Source: Parahoeflea halophila (lineage in GTDB: Bacteria > Pseudomonadota > Alphaproteobacteria > Rhizobiales > Rhizobiaceae). From it: DNA of 64,000 bases. Below, piece after piece: positions 16,768 to 25,630 of the stretch. The stretch covers positions 124,001 through 188,000 of the forward strand of contig NZ_OCPC01000001.1 in NCBI RefSeq assembly GCF_900220985.1, in the 5' to 3' direction. How positions within the stretch are numbered: position 1 is the stretch's first letter; each line of letters starts with the position of its first letter. A program made the position numbers and the translations under genes. The notes under the pieces were generated by a model. The model searched no databases, was not told the DNA's origin, and was given only the letters and a program-made list of their open reading frames with translations.

Positions 16768-17349
16768 ATGACAAAGGCTGCAAAACCGAAGTCACTCAAG
16801 GCCACGGTCACACATCTGGAAATGAAGCGGCGGCCGCGCGCCACCACACCGCTGCCGGTCAATCTGCACGCGACGCTGATGAAAGCGACCGGCATACCGC
16901 TGCACTTCTATCGCTACCTGCAATGGCAGGTCGGCCGCGAATGGCACTGGGTCGCGCGGTTGCGTCTGACCGACGAAAAACTCTCCGAGATCGTCCACGC
17001 CAAGAGCACACGCATTTACGTTCTCAGCGTCGAGGGCGCACCGGCCGGCTTTTTCGAACTCAGCGATCGTGAAGACGGAACAGTAGAACTCGTCTATTTC
17101 GGCCTGATGAAACATGTGCGCAGACGCGGGCTGGGCGAATGGATGCTGGGCCAGGCGCTGAGCACAGCCTGGTCGAGCACGCCGGGCCGCGTCATTGTTT
17201 CGACCAATACGCTGGACCACCCCGCAGCCTTGCCGCTTTACCAGAAGATGGGATTCGAGCCGATGAGCCAGAACGGAGCGATAATCCGACCGCTGGCGGA
17301 TGAGGAAATCCTCGCCATGGTGAAATCGGAAAATCAAAGCAGCGGCTGA
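16768..17349 (+). CDS. GNAT family N-acetyltransferase
   Basis: 193 residues from ATG 16768, with GGAGAG upstream inside the sseA end. The acetyl-CoA binding region is VYFGLMKHVRRRGLGEWMLG (R/QxxGxG/A, about residues 110-130), followed by STNTLDHPAALPLYQKMGFE, typical GNAT motifs A and B. The substrate is unknown. It is directly behind sseA, so probably one transcript. Confidence 0.85.
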   Translation: MTKAAKPKSLKATVTHLEMKRRPRATTPLPVNLHATLMKATGIPLHFYRYLQWQVGREWHWVARLRLTDEKLSEIVHAKSTRIYVLSVEGAPAGFFELSDREDGTVELVYFGLMKHVRRRGLGEWMLGQALSTAWSSTPGRVIVSTNTLDHPAALPLYQKMGFEPMSQNGAIIRPLADEEILAMVKSENQSSG

Positions 17350-17418
17350 AATCGGGTGGCGCCCGGTACATGGCCGCGGCAAGACCTCGTGTGATACCAG
17401 CTACCATGCGAGGAACCG

Positions 17419-17898
17419 ATGACTTTCATATTCGAACCGATGGATGAAGCCACGGCTGAGCGGCTGCGAACCGGCGGCGGCGACTGCTATGGCAATCCGC
17501 CCGAACACCGGATTTCCGATGGAGCCGGCCTGCCCTGCCGCCGCTGCATGTGCATGATCGGCAAGGACGAGCCCTATCTGGTCGCCGCCTGGCGCCCGTT
17601 CCGCCGGTTGCACGCCTATACCGAAACCGGCCCGGTGTTCCTCCATGCAGAGATTTGCAGCCCAGCCCAAGCCGGCAACGGCGCCTTGCCGGAGTTTCTC
17701 GCAAGCCCGGATTACATCCTGCGCGGCTATGACGGCGACGAACGCATCGTCTACGGGACCGGCGGCGTCACTGCCCGTGACGCGATCCCCGCTCGCATCG
17801 GCGAACTGCTCGCCCGACCCGATGTCCAGGCCGTGCATATCCGCTCGTCGCGCAACAATTGCTACCATTGCAGAGTTGTCCGCTCCGGGGAAAACTGA
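17419..17898 (+). CDS. DUF1203 family protein
   Basis: 159 residues. Cysteine-containing motifs PCRRCMCMIG, FLHAEIC and NNCYHCRV are arranged as in the DUF1203 family, whose function is unknown. Several Cys/His pairs suggest metal binding, which is inference. The start ATG has GAGGAACCG about 5 bases upstream. Confidence 0.82.
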   Translation: MTFIFEPMDEATAERLRTGGGDCYGNPPEHRISDGAGLPCRRCMCMIGKDEPYLVAAWRPFRRLHAYTETGPVFLHAEICSPAQAGNGALPEFLASPDYILRGYDGDERIVYGTGGVTARDAIPARIGELLARPDVQAVHIRSSRNNCYHCRVVRSGEN

Positions 17899-17910
17899 GC
17901 TCTTGCGGCC

Positions 17911-17948
17911 AACAGAAAGCCCGCCCGCAGGATGAAATGCGGACGGGC
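17911..17948 (-). terminator. Probable terminator between DUF1203 gene and ald
   Basis: Hairpin GCCCG-C-CCGCA / TGCGG-A-CGGGC (17919-17948, one mismatch, 8-base loop). Read on the minus strand it is followed by TTTCTGTTG, so it fits the end of ald; it may also stop the plus-strand gene. Confidence 0.6.
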
Positions 17949-17994
17949 CGGAGACGTGGAGGAGCCCACGACACGCAGTTTCGTCGAGCGCTGA

Positions 17995-19113
17995 TCAGGC
18001 GACCTTGAGCACCTGATCCAGATCGGCCAGCTCATAACCCAGCGCGTCGGCGACCGGGCGGTTGGTAATGCGGCCCTTGTGGACATTGAGGCCTGCACGC
18101 AGGTGGCGGTCTTCGGCAATCGCCTTGAGCCCCTTGTCGGCCAGCATCAGCCCGTAATGGAGGGTCGCGTTGTTGAGCGCGTGGGCCGAGGTGATCGGCA
18201 CGGCGCCGGGCATGTTGGCAACGCAATAATGGATCACACCATCGACTTCATAGGTAGGCTCGGCATGGGTTGTGGCGTGGCTGGTTTCGAAGCAGCCGCC
18301 CTGGTCGATGGCGACATCTACAATCACAGAGTTCTTCTTCATGCCCGAGAGCATGTCGCGGGTGACCAGCTTCGGCGCGGCAGCACCCGGGATCAGCACG
18401 GCGCCGACCACGACATCGGCGGAGAAGACTTCCTCTTCCAGCGCCTCGATGGTTGAGTAACGGGTGTGCACCCTGCCGTTGAAGATATCATCGAGCTGGC
18501 GCAGACGTGGCAGCGATCGGTCGAGAATGGTCACGTCAGCTCCCAGACCCACGGCCATTTTGGCCGAGTTGAGTCCGACAACGCCGCCGCCGATCACGGT
18601 AACCTTGGCCGGCAGCACGCCGGGAACGCCGCCGAGCAGGATGCCGCGGCCGCCATTGGCCTTCTGCAGCGAGGTGGCGCCGGCCTGGATCGCCAGGCGG
18701 CCGGCCACTTCCGACATCGGCGCCAGCAACGGCAGGCCGCCGCGGTCATCAGTCACAGTCTCGTAGGCGACGGCAGTGCAGCCCGATGCCAGCAGGCCCT
18801 TGGTCTGCTCCGGGTCCGGAGCCAGGTGCAGATAGGTGTAGAGCAACTGGCCATCGCGCAACTGCGCCCACTCCGACGGCTGCGGCTCCTTGACCTTGAC
18901 CACCATGTCCGACCGCTCGAAGACTTCCTTGGCACTGCCGACGACAGTGGCCCCGGCGGCCTGGTAGGCTGCATCGTCTTCGCCGATGCCCATGCCAGCC
19001 TTGGTTTCGACGATGACCTCGTGGCCATGTGCCACATATTCACGCACGGCGCCTGGTGTCAGTCCGACGCGGTACTCATGGTTCTTGATTTCCTTGGGGC
19101 AGCCTACGCGCAT
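17995..19113 (-). CDS. ald: Alanine dehydrogenase
   Basis: 372 residues. NAD-dependent oxidative deamination of L-alanine to pyruvate and ammonia, reversible. The start [20 protein letters not shown] is the family N-terminus, with GGAGGAG 7 bases upstream. Further motifs are [10 protein letters not shown] and [11 protein letters not shown] (substrate side) and the NAD fold [17 protein letters not shown] (about residue 170). [17 protein letters not shown] is near the C-terminus. It is divergent from an Lrp/AsnC regulator 166 bases away, which probably controls it. Confidence 0.95.
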   Translation of the reverse strand: MRVGCPKEIKNHEYRVGLTPGAVREYVAHGHEVIVETKAGMGIGEDDAAYQAAGATVVGSAKEVFERSDMVVKVKEPQPSEWAQLRDGQLLYTYLHLAPDPEQTKGLLASGCTAVAYETVTDDRGGLPLLAPMSEVAGRLAIQAGATSLQKANGGRGILLGGVPGVLPAKVTVIGGGVVGLNSAKMAVGLGADVTILDRSLPRLRQLDDIFNGRVHTRYSTIEALEEEVFSADVVVGAVLIPGAAAPKLVTRDMLSGMKKNSVIVDVAIDQGGCFETSHATTHAEPTYEVDGVIHYCVANMPGAVPITSAHALNNATLHYGLMLADKGLKAIAEDRHLRAGLNVHKGRITNRPVADALGYELADLDQVLKVA

Positions 19114-19233
19114 AGATGTCTCCTCCGAGCCTGGGCTGACGCTGCAAGCGTCAAATCCGGTTTCAATGCGGCCCATTGAAACATTGGCGCCATGAAATGT
19201 CCTTGCAATCTAACCTTGTTCGGATCACAGCTT

Positions 19234-19268
19234 TCGAATAAAATTGCGCAACTTCACTCGCTATTCGG
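19234..19268. promoter_or_regulatory. Candidate operator between ald and its Lrp-type regulator
   Basis: Inverted arms TCGAATA (19234-19240) and TATTCGG (19262-19268), centred 28 bases apart, in the divergent control region and close to the regulator start. They could be Lrp-type binding half sites; no experimental motif is known to me for this regulator. Confidence 0.35.
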
Positions 19269-19279
19269 ATATTCTTGCT

Positions 19280-19744
19280 ATGGCTGAGCTAGATACACTT
19301 GATATCGCCATTTTGAAGACGCTTCAAAACGAGGGGCGAATCTCCAACGCAGCCCTGGCGGAACGCGTCGGCCTGTCCGCGTCCGCCTGTTCACGACGGC
19401 TCGATATTCTCGAAAAATCCGATGTCATCAAGGGCTACCACGCCCGGCTGTCGCACAAGGCGCTGGATTACCGGATGATCGCCATTGTTCACATTTCTCT
19501 GTCGGGCCAGTTCGCCAAAACCCTCTCCGAATTCGAGACTGCGGTCAAACTCTGCCCCAATGTCCTGGTCTGCTATCTGATGAGTGGCGAGTACGACTAT
19601 ATCCTGCGCGTTGCCGCGCGCGATCTGGAGGACTATGAACGCATTCACCGGGACTGGCTGTCGGCCCTGCCTCATGTGGTCAAGATCAACTCGAGCTTTG
19701 CGCTACGCGAGATCATCGACCGGCCCAATGTCGGCCTCGATTGA
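19280..19744 (+). CDS. Lrp/AsnC family transcriptional regulator (AldR-like)
   Basis: 154 residues. N-terminal helix-turn-helix (LDIAILKTLQNEGRISNAAL through SASACSRRLDILEKSDVI) and a C-terminal RAM/effector domain (MIAIVHISLSG, CYLMSGEYDYILRV). These proteins bind amino acids and activate or repress neighbouring metabolic genes. The ATG at 19280 begins the usual MAELDTLDIAIL; the frame continues a few codons upstream without a ribosome site. Divergent placement from ald suggests an alanine-responsive activator. Confidence 0.9.
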   Translation: MAELDTLDIAILKTLQNEGRISNAALAERVGLSASACSRRLDILEKSDVIKGYHARLSHKALDYRMIAIVHISLSGQFAKTLSEFETAVKLCPNVLVCYLMSGEYDYILRVAARDLEDYERIHRDWLSALPHVVKINSSFALREIIDRPNVGLD

Positions 19745-20149
19745 TACCTGCTGGTCGCAGACATGACCGCGCTGCCTGCGCTCTCGGGCAATCATGAACT
19801 GATGCCGCAAACGGCGCGCGGGACAGCCGTCATCGAGGTCATGGACGAAGCCGACATTCAGGATCTGCAAAAGCCGCCGCAGCTCAAGATCGATTGGGTG
19901 GTCAATTCACAGCCCGGACACAACAGCGATCCATTGGTCGAAAGGGTCAGGAGCCTGCACTGGCAAGTTGGAAATCCACCAGTCTGGGCGGCATGCGAGT
20001 TTTCAAGCATGCGCAAAATTCGCAACTATTTCCGCGGCGAGCGCGGGCTCGACCGCGCCAACCTAAATATTTCCAGCTACTGGAAGGTTGTCAGCAATGA
20101 AGAAAACCACAAGATCGCCAAGCGCGACGATGCCACCGCCGCGGCATGA
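19745..20149 (+). pseudogene. Truncated siderophore-interacting protein (C-terminal domain only)
   Basis: The first codons after the Lrp stop read YLLVADMTALPAL in frame, equal to the conserved LLxGDETALPA of siderophore-interacting (SIP) flavoproteins. The frame then runs through VWAACEFSSMRKIRNYF, ERGLDRANLNISSYWKV and NEENHKIAKR to a stop at 20149. The whole N-terminal FAD domain, roughly half of the normal protein, is missing, and GDE is changed to ADM. An ATG at 19763 could allow a 128-residue product, but no ribosome site precedes it. I read it as a relic of a ferric-siderophore reductase. Confidence 0.8.
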
Positions 20150-20194
20150 CACTGCTCTGCAGACGAGCATCACCAAATTGACCACAACGAAACC

Positions 20195-20224
20195 GGCCGC
20201 CGGCGACTGCGGCGGCCGTATTTG
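20195..20224 (+). terminator. Weak terminator-like hairpin
   Basis: GGCCGCCG / CGGCGGCC stem (20195-20217) with a 7-base loop, followed by GTATTTGTGG. It lies after the SIP remnant. The T-tract is poor. Confidence 0.4.
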
Positions 20225-20265
20225 TGGTCATGACGCTAGCCAGTCGATGCCAGCAGGCCAGACGG

Positions 20266-20628
20266 TCAACGCCAGTAGGGAGGCTGGCCATAATGTGCAT
20301 AAAGGTCTTCCTGCGTCCTCGGAGACCAGTCGTAATCGTTGCCGCGCTGGTACTTGGGCGCGCCCTCCACCTGTTCCTTGGTGATATCGGCCTGGTAGCC
20401 GCCTAGGCCTTCGTCATATTTAAGCTTCTCCCAGGGCAGCGGATAATGGTCGTCGCCGATCCCGAAGAAGCCGCCGAAACTCAGAACAGCGTAGGACACC
20501 TTGCCGCCACGCTTTTCGATCATCACTTTTTCGATGGAACCGATATGGTTGCCGTTGCGGTCATAGACTTCGGTGCCGGCAACCTTGTCACTGCCAATCA
20601 GCGCAGCGCTCTCCTTTGTCATGCTCAT
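20266..20628 (-). CDS. PRC-barrel domain protein
   Basis: 120 residues. The N-terminal PRC-barrel reads SDKVAGTEVYDRNGNHIGSI ... VMIEKRGGKVSYAVLSFGG ... YPLPWEKLKYD; the C-terminus is polar and Tyr-rich. PRC-barrel proteins in rhizobia are often general-stress genes, function unclear. GAGGAG lies 6 bases before the ATG at 20628. I looked for an EcfG-type promoter (GGAAC-N16/17-GTT) upstream and did not find a good one. Confidence 0.85.
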   Translation of the reverse strand: MSMTKESAALIGSDKVAGTEVYDRNGNHIGSIEKVMIEKRGGKVSYAVLSFGGFFGIGDDHYPLPWEKLKYDEGLGGYQADITKEQVEGAPKYQRGNDYDWSPRTQEDLYAHYGQPPYWR

Positions 20629-20908
20629 TTCGTTCTCCTCAACAAGTTGGACAATTCAAGCATTCAGCCGGGGAATCTCCCGGGTCAGCCGTTCCTGCGG
20701 GGGTGAAAAGGAACGACTGCGAGATCAACGTTTTGGCTGAAAAGCGGTTCCGGACAGATATGGGGTGATTTCACGACAATCATGCCGCAATTCCGCTGCA
20801 TTCGGACTGCCCGCCCCGCTCCGCCGCCTTGCGAGGCTCTCGCTGACTGGTGCCCTCGGGCGATAAGTGTCATCATCGGGATGACCGTCAAATTGGAGGG
20901 GAAAGGTC

Positions 20909-21274
20909 ATGAAGGCAATATCATTCGGATCCGCAGCAGCCCTGTTCCTGCTGCTCACCAGCGGTGCGCTGGCCGGTACTGGCGCTGACGGCGTCTTCAC
21001 CATTTACAACGACACCGAGAACAACGTTGTGTCCGGATTCTATACAAGTGAGGACAATGGCGACAGCTGGAGCGCCAACTGGCTTTCCATTCAGGTGCGC
21101 CCCGGCGAAGCCGCTGAGGCCCGTTTCCACGCCAATACGGGCCCCTGCGAACAGGTGCTGCAGGTCGGTTGGGTCGGCGAAGACGGAAGCGAAGTGCTCG
21201 ACGAGCCGATCAGTATCGACATCTGCGAAGCCAGCAATGTCTATCTCGAGGACAACGACATCAGCTACGACTGA
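20909..21274 (+). CDS. Small secreted protein, uncharacterised
   Basis: 121 residues. A signal peptide is clear (MKAISFGSAAALFLLLTSGALA, cleavage near residue 22). The mature part is acidic, probably beta-rich (VFTIYNDTENNVVSGFYTSE), and has two cysteines (GPCEQ and DICEA) that could form a disulfide. GGAGGGG precedes the ATG. I do not recognise the family; periplasmic location is inferred. Confidence 0.75.
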   Translation: MKAISFGSAAALFLLLTSGALAGTGADGVFTIYNDTENNVVSGFYTSEDNGDSWSANWLSIQVRPGEAAEARFHANTGPCEQVLQVGWVGEDGSEVLDEPISIDICEASNVYLEDNDISYD

Positions 21275-21379
21275 GGCCGGGCTGCTCAAAAAGCCGAAAC
21301 ATGCGGGACCACCGGTTTCGCCGCGTTCCTGCCGCGGCATGACCGCAAGACCCTGCTGGCCCGCTACTGGCGGGAAGTT

Positions 21380-21676
21380 CTACTTGAACAAGGCGTCGCC
21401 CTGCTCTTCGATGATCTGGCGCGCCTTGCGCAAGGCCATGGTTTCGACTTCCTCTCTGTTTGCGGAAATGTCGGCGCGGATGAACTTGTGCTCCCTGGCA
21501 GCGTCCCCCTCACCCTTGACGATACGTCCGGCCAGGCGCCATTGCCCGCCCTCGGCAATCGGCTCGGCGTAGATCAGGTAATCCTTGTAGCGGTCGGGCG
21601 CATTGGCCGCCTGCGGTGGCCTGGATCCGGAACCGCCGCCGAACAAATTGCGAATGCTGTCCATAATGCCTGCCAT
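21380..21676 (-). CDS. HlyU family protein
   Basis: 98 residues. The start at 21676 has AAGGAG 6 bases upstream; the frame is open for eight more codons. The segment APDRYKDYLIYAEPIAEGGQ, then WRLAGRIVKGEG and HKFIRADISANREEVETMAL, is typical of small rhizobial proteins annotated as HlyU-like transcriptional regulators. The N-terminus is Gly-rich. Whether it binds DNA is not clear; it lacks an obvious helix-turn-helix. Confidence 0.78.
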   Translation of the reverse strand: MAGIMDSIRNLFGGGSGSRPPQAANAPDRYKDYLIYAEPIAEGGQWRLAGRIVKGEGDAAREHKFIRADISANREEVETMALRKARQIIEEQGDALFK

Positions 21677-21894
21677 TCCATGCTCCTTGCTGCCGCACAC
21701 AATCGGTTTTTGCCGTTCGCCCGTCTTTCAAATTCCCGCCGCGGGTGCCGCTGAATTCTGTTGCACAAGTGTCATGCCGGGATCACACTCGTAATTTAGG
21801 GCTTGCCGCCGGGCGTGACGGAAAGCCCGGATGCAGATGCGTGCCGATGCACCCGCCATGCATCCTTTCTAGGTCAACTGCAGGGAGAAAGTCC

Positions 21895-23886
21895 ATGAAA
21901 GACCAACGCATTTCCGACATGCTTCATCCGATCTCGCGGCGTTCCTTGCTGGGTGGGCTCGCAGCCACCAGCGCGCTCGTCATGGTCCATCCCTTCACCG
22001 CCAGGGCCAATGCCAACCAGGCGCATTTGCGGATCATGGAAACCACCGACCTGCATGTGCACGTCTTTGCCTATGACTATTACGGCGACAAGCCCAACGA
22101 TACCATGGGACTGGCACGCACAGCCTCAATCATTGACCAGATCCGTTCCGAAGCGCAGAATTCCATTCTGCTCGACAATGGTGATTTCCTTCAGGGCAAC
22201 CCGATGGGTGACTACATCGCCTATGAGCGCGGCATGAAGGAAGGCGACATGCATCCGATCATCTCGGCAATGAACGTGCTCGGCTATGATGGCGGAACCC
22301 TGGGCAATCACGAGTTCAACTACGGCCTCGACTTCCTGTTCAAGGTCATTTCCGGCGCCAACTTCCCGATGGTTTGCGCCAATCTCGCCAAGGGATCCCT
22401 CGCCGAGAACCCGCGCGATGATGATCTCTTTCTCGAGCCCTACATGATCCTCGACCGGACCATCAAGGATGGCGCCGGCCAGGAACACCAGATCAGGATC
22501 GGCCTGATCGGCTTCGTCCCGCCGCAGATCATGACCTGGGACGCCCGTCACCTGACCGGAAATGCCGCCACGCGCGACATCGTCAAGGCCGCCGAAGCCT
22601 GGGTGCCGCAGATGCGCGAAGAAGGCGCCGACATCGTCATTGCGCTTTCGCACTCCGGCATCGGCCAGGAGCAATGGGCCGAAAACCTCGAGAATGCCTC
22701 GGTGCCGCTTGCCGCCGTTCCCGGCATCGACGCCATCGTCACCGGCCACAGTCATCTCGATTTTCCCGGACCCAGGTTCGACGGCGTTGCCGGCGTCGAC
22801 AACGCCAAGGGTACCATCTCCGGCAAGCCCGGCGTCATGGGCGGTTTCTGGGGCTCCCATCTCGGCCTGATCGACCTGATGCTCGAGCGCGATGGCAGCA
22901 GCTGGAAGATCGTCGGTCACAGCTCCGAAGCCCGGCCGATCTACGAACGCGTCGACAGAAAGGTCAATGCGCTTGTTGCCGATACCCCGGAAGTGCTCGC
23001 AGCAGCCCAGGCGGATCATGAGGCAACGCTCGCCTATGTCCGCACAGCCGTCGGCAAGACCTCGGCGCCACTGCATTCCTATTTCGCGCTCGTCGCCGAT
23101 GATCCCTCGGTTCAGATCGTGAGCAAGGCCCAGACCTGGTACGTCACCGAGATGCTCAAGGACACGGAGTGGAAGGACCTGCCGGTGCTCTCGGCAGCCG
23201 CCCCATTCAAGGCCGGAGGACGCGGAGGCGCGGATTATTACACCGATGTTCCCGCCGGCGACATCGCCATCAAGAACGTCGCCGATCTCTATCTCTACCC
23301 CAATACCGTCCAGGCAGTGGTGATCAACGGCGCCCAGGTCAAGGAGTGGCTGGAAATGTCTGCCGGGATCTTCAACCAGATCGAACCCGGCGCCACCGAT
23401 GCCGAATTGATCAATGGCGAATTTCCGTCCTACAATTTTGATGTCATCGACGGCGTAACCTACGAGGTCGACCTCACCCAACCGGCCAGATATACACCCA
23501 AAGGGGAACTGCAGAACCCCGATTCCAGCCGCATTCAGAACCTCAGCTTCAGCGGCCAACCTGTTGATCCCGAGAAGAAATTTGTGGTCGCAACCAACAA
23601 TTACCGTGGCGGCGGCGGCGGCAATTTCCCCGACATCGGACCCGACAAGGTGGTCTTCCAGGCCCCCGACACCAACCGCGATGTCATCGTCCGCTACATC
23701 ATCGATCAGGGCACCATCAATCCTTCTGCCGACGGCAACTGGCGCTTTGCAGCCATGGACGGCGCGACCGTGTTGTTCTCCACCGGACCCAAGGCCACGG
23801 CCTTTGTTGACGACGTCAAGGGCGTCTCGATCGAAACAGCCGGCGAAGGCGCGGATGGTTTCGCGCTCTATCGCATCACGCTGTAG
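21895..23886 (+). CDS. cpdB: 2',3'-cyclic-nucleotide 2'-phosphodiesterase/3'-nucleotidase, Tat-exported
   Basis: 663 residues. Periplasmic enzyme of the 5'-nucleotidase family that salvages nucleotides. The N-terminus holds a twin-arginine signal (HPISRRSLLGGLAATSALVM) ending near ARANA. The metallophosphatase domain has METTDLHVHVFAYDYYG, LLDNGDFLQGNP, LGNHEFNYG and VTGHSHLDFPG. The C-terminal nucleotidase domain has VAVTNNY-type residues VATNNYRGGGGGNFP. The ATG at 21895 has AGGGAG upstream. The Tat signal is unusual for CpdB of enterics but fits alphaproteobacteria. Confidence 0.92.
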   Translation: MKDQRISDMLHPISRRSLLGGLAATSALVMVHPFTARANANQAHLRIMETTDLHVHVFAYDYYGDKPNDTMGLARTASIIDQIRSEAQNSILLDNGDFLQGNPMGDYIAYERGMKEGDMHPIISAMNVLGYDGGTLGNHEFNYGLDFLFKVISGANFPMVCANLAKGSLAENPRDDDLFLEPYMILDRTIKDGAGQEHQIRIGLIGFVPPQIMTWDARHLTGNAATRDIVKAAEAWVPQMREEGADIVIALSHSGIGQEQWAENLENASVPLAAVPGIDAIVTGHSHLDFPGPRFDGVAGVDNAKGTISGKPGVMGGFWGSHLGLIDLMLERDGSSWKIVGHSSEARPIYERVDRKVNALVADTPEVLAAAQADHEATLAYVRTAVGKTSAPLHSYFALVADDPSVQIVSKAQTWYVTEMLKDTEWKDLPVLSAAAPFKAGGRGGADYYTDVPAGDIAIKNVADLYLYPNTVQAVVINGAQVKEWLEMSAGIFNQIEPGATDAELINGEFPSYNFDVIDGVTYEVDLTQPARYTPKGELQNPDSSRIQNLSFSGQPVDPEKKFVVATNNYRGGGGGNFPDIGPDKVVFQAPDTNRDVIVRYIIDQGTINPSADGNWRFAAMDGATVLFSTGPKATAFVDDVKGVSIETAGEGADGFALYRITL

Positions 23887-23902
23887 CATTGCGGCGCGCT
23901 CT

Positions 23903-23933
23903 CATGCTCCCCGACGCACGCGCGGGGAGCATG
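23903..23933 (+). terminator. Hairpin after cpdB
   Basis: Perfect 11-bp stem CATGCTCCCCG / CGGGGAGCATG with a 9-base loop, 16 bases after the cpdB stop. No T-run follows, so it could act as a 3'-end stabiliser or factor-dependent stop. Confidence 0.6.
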
Positions 23934-24051
23934 AAGATAACGGCCTTGCAATATCCAGCAACGTGAGGCCATGCCGCTATCATTCGACCTTAGCAATTTG
24001 ATTACCGCTGAATGCGAGACTGCACGGCAGCAAGCCAGGGGAGTAATCGCG

Positions 24052-24369
24052 ATGACGGGATCGACCAGCCGCGCCATCAAGCGGGACAGGACCAGAGTAA
24101 GGGCAAAGATTGACTGCATGGGGCAGAAGACCACCGGAGCGGTGGTTGACCTGTCGCAGCAGGGAATCTGCCTCCAGATCGATGGCCGCATCCCGATGGC
24201 GCGCGGCGACAAGATCCATGTCGAGACCGAAGAGATGGGTCTGCTGATCGGCACCATTCGCTGGATGCGGGGTAGCCGCATCGGGGCGGCACTGGTGCTT
24301 ACCTCCAACAACCGCGCCAAGGTCGAGAGCTACTACAAGATGTTTCTCGACAACCGCCAGCCAGCATAG
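24052..24369 (+). CDS. PilZ domain protein, first of three tandem copies
   Basis: 105 residues from ATG 24052 (GGGAG 8 bases upstream); the frame is open to 23971, but the extra residues have no match in the two paralogues. A single PilZ domain shows an RxxxR stretch (RDRTRVRA) and DLSQQG as the DxSxxG motif, so c-di-GMP binding is likely. The C-terminus RAKVESYYKMFLD is shared with the other copies. Single-domain PilZ proteins usually act as c-di-GMP adaptors in motility or polysaccharide control. Confidence 0.85.
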   Translation: MTGSTSRAIKRDRTRVRAKIDCMGQKTTGAVVDLSQQGICLQIDGRIPMARGDKIHVETEEMGLLIGTIRWMRGSRIGAALVLTSNNRAKVESYYKMFLDNRQPA

Positions 24370-24626
24370 ATCCGGTTTCCGGTCAGGTTGCCGTTACCCC
24401 TCGATGCAGGTCGAGTGCACCTGGTCGCCGCGGCTTCTGCTCGACCTGGCTCAGGCGATCTCAAGTACATGCGAACCGGTAGAGGGCTCGACCTGGACCG
24501 GCAGGCGTCCCGGTGAAAAGCCGATCGTCCCTTGCCCCTGCCTCAAACCACGGGAAAGGAATTAAACCTTGCACACGGATAGCTGGCACCGTCGCATGAC
24601 CAAAAAAACAGACTGGGCGAACGGAC

Positions 24627-24943
24627 ATGAAGAATTTCACCGGGCGGGCACACCCAGGGGATAAAACCCGGATGCGGGCCAGGATCGACTGCAAGGGCCA
24701 CAAGACACCCGATACGTTCTCGATCTTTCAAAGCTCGGCGCTGACCTTTACTTATCGCACGTCATTCCGGTTGCCTACGGAGACGAAATTCACTGCACCA
24801 CCGAAGAAATGGGTCATCTCACCGGCACCGTCCGCTGGAGCAAAAGCCCGCGGGTCGGCGTGTCTCTGCTGCTGTCTTCCAACACCGTGGCCAAGGTCGC
24901 GAGCTGTTACAAGACGCTCGCGGATTTCAAGTCACCGGGCTGA
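24627..24943 (+). pseudogene. PilZ domain gene with one-base deletion, second copy
   Basis: The ATG at 24627 opens MKNFTGRAHPGDKTRMRARIDC and KGHKTP, then the reading frame is lost. In the next frame the protein continues as RYVLDLSKLGADLYLSHVIP, GDEIHCTTEEMGHLTGTVRW and ends KTLADFKSPG with a stop at 24943. The two intact neighbours are each 318 bases; this copy is 317, so one base has been lost, most simply a C in the run at 24708-24710. With that base restored the product would be exactly 105 residues. It is either a recent inactivation or a sequencing error. Confidence 0.85.
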
Positions 24944-25312
24944 CGACCCGGCTCGCCTGATGGGTTCCGGACGCCTGACAGCCACCGTGTGGCGCGCCGC
25001 CTTCCCCAACGCGCTGCGTCAGGAGTTACCTTTTCCCTGACGCGATCCCTGGCCGCCACTCACGACGGCCTGTAGCCGATGGCGGCGCCCAACAAAGACC
25101 ATCCGAGTTGCCGCCCGCTGTTGCGAAAGCCACGCAAAGACTGGCGTCTTCCCCTGCGTGCATACCGGAACGAATCCGCACCTCCTCACTATCTTCCGCG
25201 TACCGCTTGGAGCGAGCTTACCCGGCCGGACACAGCCACGCCATGCTGCATTATCAAATTGATAACCCGGCCATGATAGATTTCACCTGCCATATTTTGG
25301 GGGCTTCACATC
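24944..25312. other. Intergenic region between second and third PilZ copies
   Basis: 369 bases without a recognisable gene. It holds one hairpin, GCGTCAGG / CCTGACGC (25016-25043, 12-base loop), without a T-run. The last 60 bases are AT-richer and probably contain the promoter of the third copy. Confidence 0.4.
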
Positions 25313-25630
25313 ATGAGTGACAGACCAACACGAATGGACCCGCGCGACGCAACCGAATTGCGGGCGGTCATCACCTGCATGGGCCGAAAAACCCATGCGA
25401 CGATCATCGATATTTCGATGGGCGGCATGTGTATCTATCTAAACTCCCACATACCCATTTCTCCGGAAGAAGAGATCGAGATCAAGACTGAAGAAATGGG
25501 GTACCTTACTGGCACGGTGCGCTGGTTCCGGAGGCCGCGGCTTGGTGTACAGCTTGACATGTCATCAAACACCGCAGCGAAGGTGCAGAGCTATTACAAG
25601 AAATACATCAAGCACTACCTGATGGCTTGA
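25313..25630 (+). CDS. PilZ domain protein, third of three tandem copies
   Basis: 105 residues. It aligns over its full length with the copy at 24052 (TEEMGYLTGTVRWFRRPRLG, then SSNTAAKVQSYYKKYI). DxSxxG is kept as DISMGG, but the position that corresponds to the first Arg of RxxxR is Ala (RDATELRAVITC), so c-di-GMP binding may be weakened. This is a position-by-position inference from the two paralogues. Confidence 0.85.
   Translation: MSDRPTRMDPRDATELRAVITCMGRKTHATIIDISMGGMCIYLNSHIPISPEEEIEIKTEEMGYLTGTVRWFRRPRLGVQLDMSSNTAAKVQSYYKKYIKHYLMA

Noticed and set aside
19196-19231. TGATCC on the minus strand upstream of ald, tested as another sigma-E promoter
   Set aside because: At 18 bases the -10 reads AGGACA, with no TAAG at the right distance.
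20629-20740. GGAAC ... CGTT near the PRC-barrel gene, considered as an EcfG general-stress promoter
   Set aside because: On the plus strand the gap is only 14 bases and it points away from the PRC-barrel gene; on the minus strand the GTT half is missing.
22126-23889. 587-codon open frame antisense to cpdB
   Set aside because: It mirrors a well-supported gene; high-GC codon use keeps the antisense frame open. The translation has no coherent domain and no ribosome site.
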